From Saliphagus infecundisoli (lineage in GTDB: Archaea; Halobacteriota; Halobacteria; Halobacteriales; Natrialbaceae), in the NCBI RefSeq assembly GCF_020177375.1, contig NZ_JAIWHV010000013.1, positions 17,638 to 81,637 on the forward strand: a DNA stretch of 64,000 bases, read 5' to 3'. Position 1 is the stretch's first letter. Each line of letters starts with the position of its first letter. The position numbers and the translations under genes were made by a program. Under the pieces are notes generated by a model, which was given only the letters and a program-made list of their open reading frames with translations, did not search any database and had not been told where the DNA came from. Shown piece after piece: positions 60,590 through 64,000 of the stretch.

Positions 60590-61003
60590 TCACTCGTGAA
60601 GGGTAGGCTCGACGTGTTCGATGACTTCTCCGAACGCAAGGTTCTCCTGGACGTTTCTGATTTCGATCGTGACCCGATCACCGATCTCGGTCTCGGGGAC
60701 GATGATCACGTACCCCCGCTCAACGCGGGCAATACCGTCCCCCTGTTTCCCGATATCTTCGATATCAACGGTTCGTCGATCGCCCTCGGCGATTGGCGGT
60801 CCCTGATCAGCCCGTTTTGCTGACTGCTCCGCGGTCTCTCGTGGTGATGACTCGCCGGATTCGAGCAGGGCGACTCGATATACGTTGCCCGCTTCGACAT
60901 CACCGACTGTGAGTTCATGAGCAGGGACCTCAATTCGATATGAATCGTCTCGGCTGTCGACCTCCGCACTGAACAGACAGAGTAAGTTCTCAGAAATCTC
61001 CAT
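60590..61003 (-). CDS. TRAM domain protein
   Basis: A 137-residue protein starting at ATG 61003 (MEISENLLCLFSAEVDSRDD). The C-terminal part (about residues 70-135) is a TRAM beta-barrel: IEDIGKQGDGIARVERGYVI, then IGDRVTIEIRNVQENLAFGE. TRAM domains bind RNA, and single-domain TRAM proteins are abundant in haloarchaea and methanogens, where RNA-chaperone roles have been proposed. The first 70 residues are a second beta-rich part with PAHELTVGDVEAGNVYRVAL. The gene is intact and free-standing. Confidence 0.85.
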   Translation of the reverse strand: MEISENLLCLFSAEVDSRDDSYRIEVPAHELTVGDVEAGNVYRVALLESGESSPRETAEQSAKRADQGPPIAEGDRRTVDIEDIGKQGDGIARVERGYVIIVPETEIGDRVTIEIRNVQENLAFGEVIEHVEPTLHE

Positions 61004-61137
61004 GTGAATGCTCTGTACCAGCAGAGTGTGCAACGACGCTCTTGAGTCTACTGGTCACACGACTGATCGAATAACTGCCCGAGAGCTGGTCCTCCCGTGG
61101 GTGGAAATGGAGGGAGTGGATCGGGAAACGCACGACA

Positions 61138-61413
61138 TTAGAACTCGACGTATTGATCTTCCCACTCACGCCGTTCGTGGAGTTGGTCTTCTCCAGCCTC
61201 GGTGATCGCGTAGTAGTTCGTCCGTCGGTCGAGTTCACCCTTCTCAACGAGATCCTTGTTGACGACCGTGTCGAGGTTTGGATACAGCCGCCCGTGATTG
61301 ATCTCGCTCTCGTAGTCGGTCTCTAACTCCTCTTTGATAGCCTGGCCCGAGGGACGATCGAACCCGGAGATAACGTACAACAGATCCCGTTGAAAGCCTG
61401 TGAGATCGTTCAT
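61138..61413 (-). CDS. PadR-family winged-helix regulator
   Basis: A 91-residue protein starting MNDLTGFQRDLLYVISGFDR. The PadR pattern is clear: recognition helix SGQAIKEELETDYESEINHG, then RLYPNLDTVVNKDLVEKGEL (the R-L-Y-P-N-L signature), and the wing DRRTNYYAITEAGEDQLHER. It lacks the long C-terminal dimerisation helix of PadR-s1 members, as is usual for the short haloarchaeal form. It represses transcription in response to small molecules in related cases; its target is unknown. Confidence 0.87.
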   Translation of the reverse strand: MNDLTGFQRDLLYVISGFDRPSGQAIKEELETDYESEINHGRLYPNLDTVVNKDLVEKGELDRRTNYYAITEAGEDQLHERREWEDQYVEF

Positions 61414-61628
61414 TGGTCAACCACAGTAGCAGTCCAATAGAGGAACTGTTTGTTATTCTGATCATACAGTACTGCTCGGAAGCGAAGAATCAGTTCCCCG
61501 GCCCATTAGAGCGTCAGTCATTCACGATTATCAAAATGGGAACAACAGTTCTGCAAAACGGGAGCAGACAGAGTGTACCGTTCCCTGGAGTTGTTCGTTA
61601 CCCCGGGAGGGGTGAAGTGAAACCAATC

Positions 61629-61868
61629 ATGGGCGACGACGCCGATCGACCTCCGAGCCGAGAGGAGAACAGCCGGTCAGGACTGACACCAACACAACGG
61701 CTTGGGACAGCGAATCCACGCCTCTTGGACGCGTGCATCGTCACGATCCACGATATGGAGACGCTCCAGGAGTGTGTCGCCTACGAGAACCAGCACGAGC
61801 AGCGCGTTCCAATCCTCGAGATGCTCGCCCGGCGTGCCGAAGAACTGCGCGAAGAAGGCGAATCGTGA
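61629..61868 (+). CDS. Small unrecognised haloarchaeal protein
   Basis: A 79-residue acidic protein starting at ATG 61629 (MGDDADRPPSREENSRSGLT), with a helical C-terminal half CIVTIHDMETLQECVAYENQ and EQRVPILEMLARRAEELREE. I do not recognise the family. Composition and codon use fit a real gene. An upstream extension to 61413 is not protein-like. Confidence 0.55.
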   Translation: MGDDADRPPSREENSRSGLTPTQRLGTANPRLLDACIVTIHDMETLQECVAYENQHEQRVPILEMLARRAEELREEGES

Positions 61869-62030
61869 GTGATCCCACAGCTCGTCTCGGCTATCCCAGC
61901 GAGGCGACTGGGTTCCGTCGCCTTGTGCAACAGCGGGCGGGCACCGGCAACGATGTTGCACAAGGCCCCAGCAACCAGCGCCACCCGATGGTGTTGTTCA
62001 CTCCCTCAAGAGGGGTAGAGGGTTTCACAG

Positions 62031-62336
62031 ATGGCAAATCGACCAGAGATCACGATTCAGCACCAAGCCGCGTTCACCGACGATGGTGAGCTCGAACTAA
62101 CCGGAGAAAGCCTCGAGACCTCCCTCGTGGATTTCGGCGCCGACGTCAGCCATCGCGACCAAGAGACGCGTCTCGGTCGCCCCACTGCCAGCCAGTTCGG
62201 TATCGACGACCGAGTCGAAGTACGCCAGTCAGAGGCCGACGACACTGATCAGTCATCACTGTTCGCGGATACGGCCGATGATCAACAGACGCTCACAGGC
62301 GAGGACGCCAGCGCACAGTTCCTCTTCGATGACTGA
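62031..62336 (+). CDS. Small acidic protein of unknown function
   Basis: A 101-residue strongly acidic protein (MANRPEITIQHQAAFTDDGE, then DTDQSSLFADTADDQQTL) with no recognised domain. Its stop overlaps the start of the next gene (ATGACTGA at 62329-62336), so the two are translationally coupled and probably act together. Confidence 0.6.
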   Translation: MANRPEITIQHQAAFTDDGELELTGESLETSLVDFGADVSHRDQETRLGRPTASQFGIDDRVEVRQSEADDTDQSSLFADTADDQQTLTGEDASAQFLFDD

Positions 62337-62601
62337 CCACCAATCTCCACGGGCGAACGCGAAAGCACGCGTTCTCGCGCTGGCCGCAGAGACCCCGGAT
62401 CCGCCGACTGTTGGCGAGTATGCCCATGGTGATCCGTGTCCTCGTTGCGAGGCAGCAGTGTTGGCGGGACGGGTCGACGACACCGGAGAGCAGTTTCTCG
62501 AGTGCGAACGGTGTCTGTACCGTCCCACAGGAGCTGAAACAGCAAGGGAGACTGACAGCGAGGGCTGGGAATCTGGTCGTCACCATCGAGCGCTTCAGTA
62601 G
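62329..62601 (+). CDS. Small zinc-ribbon protein
   Basis: A 90-residue protein starting at ATG 62329 inside the end of the previous gene. A zinc ribbon is formed by CPRC and CERC, 21 residues apart, in the middle of the protein (DPCPRCEAAVLAGRVDDTGE, then FLECERCLYRP). The N-terminus is helical and basic. Such short proteins may bind nucleic acid, but nothing more can be said. Confidence 0.6.
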   Translation: MTDHQSPRANAKARVLALAAETPDPPTVGEYAHGDPCPRCEAAVLAGRVDDTGEQFLECERCLYRPTGAETARETDSEGWESGRHHRALQ

Positions 62602-62736
62602 TTAGCGAAGACCGCCCCTGATAGTGTTTAGCAGAAGTCCTCATACTCCCATCAGACAACCTCCCCGCCAACTGTTAGAAGCATTATGGAAGATAGAGAG
62701 TGTAGTCAGCAAACAGCTACCGACTATACTCGGAGA

Positions 62737-63132
62737 TCAAGGGAATGGATCAACCCGTCCGTGTGTGCCATCGTTTCGCTTGTGAAGCATAATTGGGTTA
62801 CCGTCCGGATCGGCAACCATCGCCATGTGACACACGCCAGTTTCGACGGGATCCATCAGGACAGTTGTTCCCTCATCTCGGAGTTCTTCGGTGGCAGCTT
62901 CGACATCATCGACTGCCATTGCAATACTAGTGCCGCCTTCTCCCGGAGAGACAGGCATCTGAGGGTTTGCTTCACCAAGCGCGAGCGTGGTTGGCGGAAG
63001 CGCAAACTCCGCAAACCCTCCTTCTTCATTAAGCATTTCAAGCTCTAATCCAAGGGTGTCTCGGTAGAACGGTACTGACTCAGAGAGGTCAGTAACGGTG
63101 TTGATGACGAAATCAGTGGCTTTGGCGTTCAT
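62737..63132 (-). CDS. VOC (glyoxalase/bleomycin resistance) family protein
   Basis: A 131-residue protein starting at ATG 63132 (MNAKATDFVINTVTDLSESV). The vicinal-oxygen-chelate fold is seen in VPFYRDTLGLELEMLNEEGG, FAEFALPPTTLALGEA and the second repeat TSIAMAVDDVEAATEELRDE, ending VADPDGNPIMLHKR. Metal ligands of glyoxalase I are not fully evident, so the activity is undefined. The gene is intact and free-standing. Confidence 0.85.
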   Translation of the reverse strand: MNAKATDFVINTVTDLSESVPFYRDTLGLELEMLNEEGGFAEFALPPTTLALGEANPQMPVSPGEGGTSIAMAVDDVEAATEELRDEGTTVLMDPVETGVCHMAMVADPDGNPIMLHKRNDGTHGRVDPFP

Positions 63133-63404
63133 GGAATATTGGACTCCGGTATTGACAATGGAGGCCACAATTAAATGCGGTAGCCTATCGGAGCGAAAGT
63201 GAAACTGTGAGTTATATTAGACGAGTGCGCATCGGACGGGGAACTGGCATCGATTCAGTCACCCGAGAAAACACTATTTGCGACTCGATGTGCAAGATAT
63301 GCGCCCTGTATCTTGCACGCTGATTTTAACAGACAACCGATTTGTGATATTGGATAGTACGAAGACTTCAGCTAATCCCTATGAGCGTATGGGTAAAACG
63401 TGTC

Positions 63405-63930
63405 TTAACTCTCAGTGACGTAGTCGTGGACGTTGTCGAGGGCGCTTTCGTCCTCGGAGAGCAAGGCGACGACCAGACAGTCCGCATACATCTCGAAAAT
63501 ACTGGACCAGCGTAGCGATCCGATCCGAATTGATCGCCTCCAGGGAATCGAGCAGCATGAACGGCACCTGCTCGTAGACGTCGTGGACGGGGTAGCCCGC
63601 GAGCGCGAACACGAGTTCCGTCAGTTTGCGTTCACTCTCCGAGAGGTGTCGATCCGGTCCCCGTAGCTCGTTCCGTCCGCAGTCGAGCCGATGACGTGGA
63701 GGTCGAACACCGTCCGCTGGACCTTCCGCCGACCCTCCTTGACGGTCCCCTCGCGGCGTTCGATCCGGATCCGGTCGATGTTCGCGTAGTCGAGAATCGA
63801 GAGGATCGAGGCCATGTGTTCGTTGAAGGCCTCGACCGCATCGTCCTCGATCCAGTCGACCCGCGTCCGGAGGTTCGCGAGTCCTCGCTTCGAATCGTCT
63901 CTTCGGACTCATTGTGGAGATTTACCAACG
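63405..63930 (-). pseudogene. Archaea-specific SMC-related (ASRP/Sph-like) protein, C-terminal part, frameshifted
   Basis: The minus strand gives, in different frames, MASILSILDYANIDRIRIER, REGTVKEGRRKVQRTVFDLH, then HLSESERKLTELVFALAGYP, VHDVYEQVPFMLLDSLEAIN, and finally LLSEDESALDNVHDYVTES to TAA at 63407-63405. These are the end of the coiled coil and the C-terminal ATPase lobe (signature LSESERKL, Walker B FMLLDS) of a haloarchaeal SMC-related protein. At least two frameshifts break it here. The gene would continue beyond 63930 towards the window edge. Confidence 0.7.
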
Positions 63931-64000
63931 CCCGGAGGAGCGCTTGCTGTTTCGTTGTCGGATCAATTAATGAGATGGGGTCTCCTTAGGACGAGGTCAG

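Overview
The window looks haloarchaeal. Coding DNA is GC-rich, the proteins are strongly acidic, exported proteins carry twin-arginine signals with lipoboxes, several starts have a TATA-like box about 30 bp upstream, and the family content is typical of Halobacteria (TATA-binding protein relics, Gdh-type glucose dehydrogenase, archaea-specific SMC-related protein, ISH-type insertion sequences). I saw no rRNA, tRNA or CRISPR array. Whether this is chromosome or megaplasmid cannot be decided here; the density of insertion sequences and broken genes would suit a large plasmid or a decaying chromosomal region.

Region 1 (1-9.7 kb) has a phosphorus flavour. A Ugp/Mal-type sugar or glycerol-phosphate ABC transporter (end of the binding protein, two permeases, ATPase) is followed by a calcineurin-like phosphoesterase. 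A PhoD-type alkaline phosphatase lies on the other strand. Next come a broken PiT phosphate permease, a HAD-IIA phosphatase and an MgtC/DUF4010 membrane protein.

Region 2 (9.8-19.3 kb) is a graveyard of mobile DNA: a dead IS630 copy that ends a ribbon-helix-helix gene, two AT-rich genes of foreign composition (DUF2971 protein and a membrane protein), a 5'-truncated Eco57I-type adenine methylase, an intact ISH3-type element, three IS630 fragments, and a TATA-binding protein tail abutting an oxidoreductase fragment.

Region 3 (19.3-30.6 kb) is half-decayed carbohydrate metabolism. Intact genes are two zinc-type dehydrogenases (one a recognisable glucose 1-dehydrogenase), a PIG-L deacetylase, a DHDPS-family aldolase and an Eis-like acetyltransferase. 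Between them lie internally deleted or frameshifted RidA, amidohydrolase, SDR and glycosidase-like genes.

Region 4 (30.6-52.4 kb) is an almost intact GC-rich block: a NagZ-like GH3 hexosaminidase, an M14 carboxypeptidase, an exported gamma-glutamyltransferase, a Ser-type sulfatase, an exported heparinase-like lyase with PKD-like repeats, a GH20 hexosaminidase, and a complete dipeptide/oligopeptide ABC transporter operon. Together they read as a locus for dismantling and importing an amino-sugar polymer that carries peptides or sulfate.

Region 5 (52.4-64 kb) decays again. It holds transposase, oxidoreductase and sulfatase fragments, a sugar isomerase split by an IS5 copy, an intact Cys-type sulfatase, a frameshifted DegT aminotransferase, a glutamine-amidotransferase-like gene, a glucose dehydrogenase tail, and a second TATA-binding protein tail. 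It ends with small ordinary genes (TRAM, PadR, zinc ribbon, VOC) and a frameshifted SMC-related gene. Two paired palindromes at 19.64-19.70 kb and 52.94-53.01 kb look like copies of one operator region.
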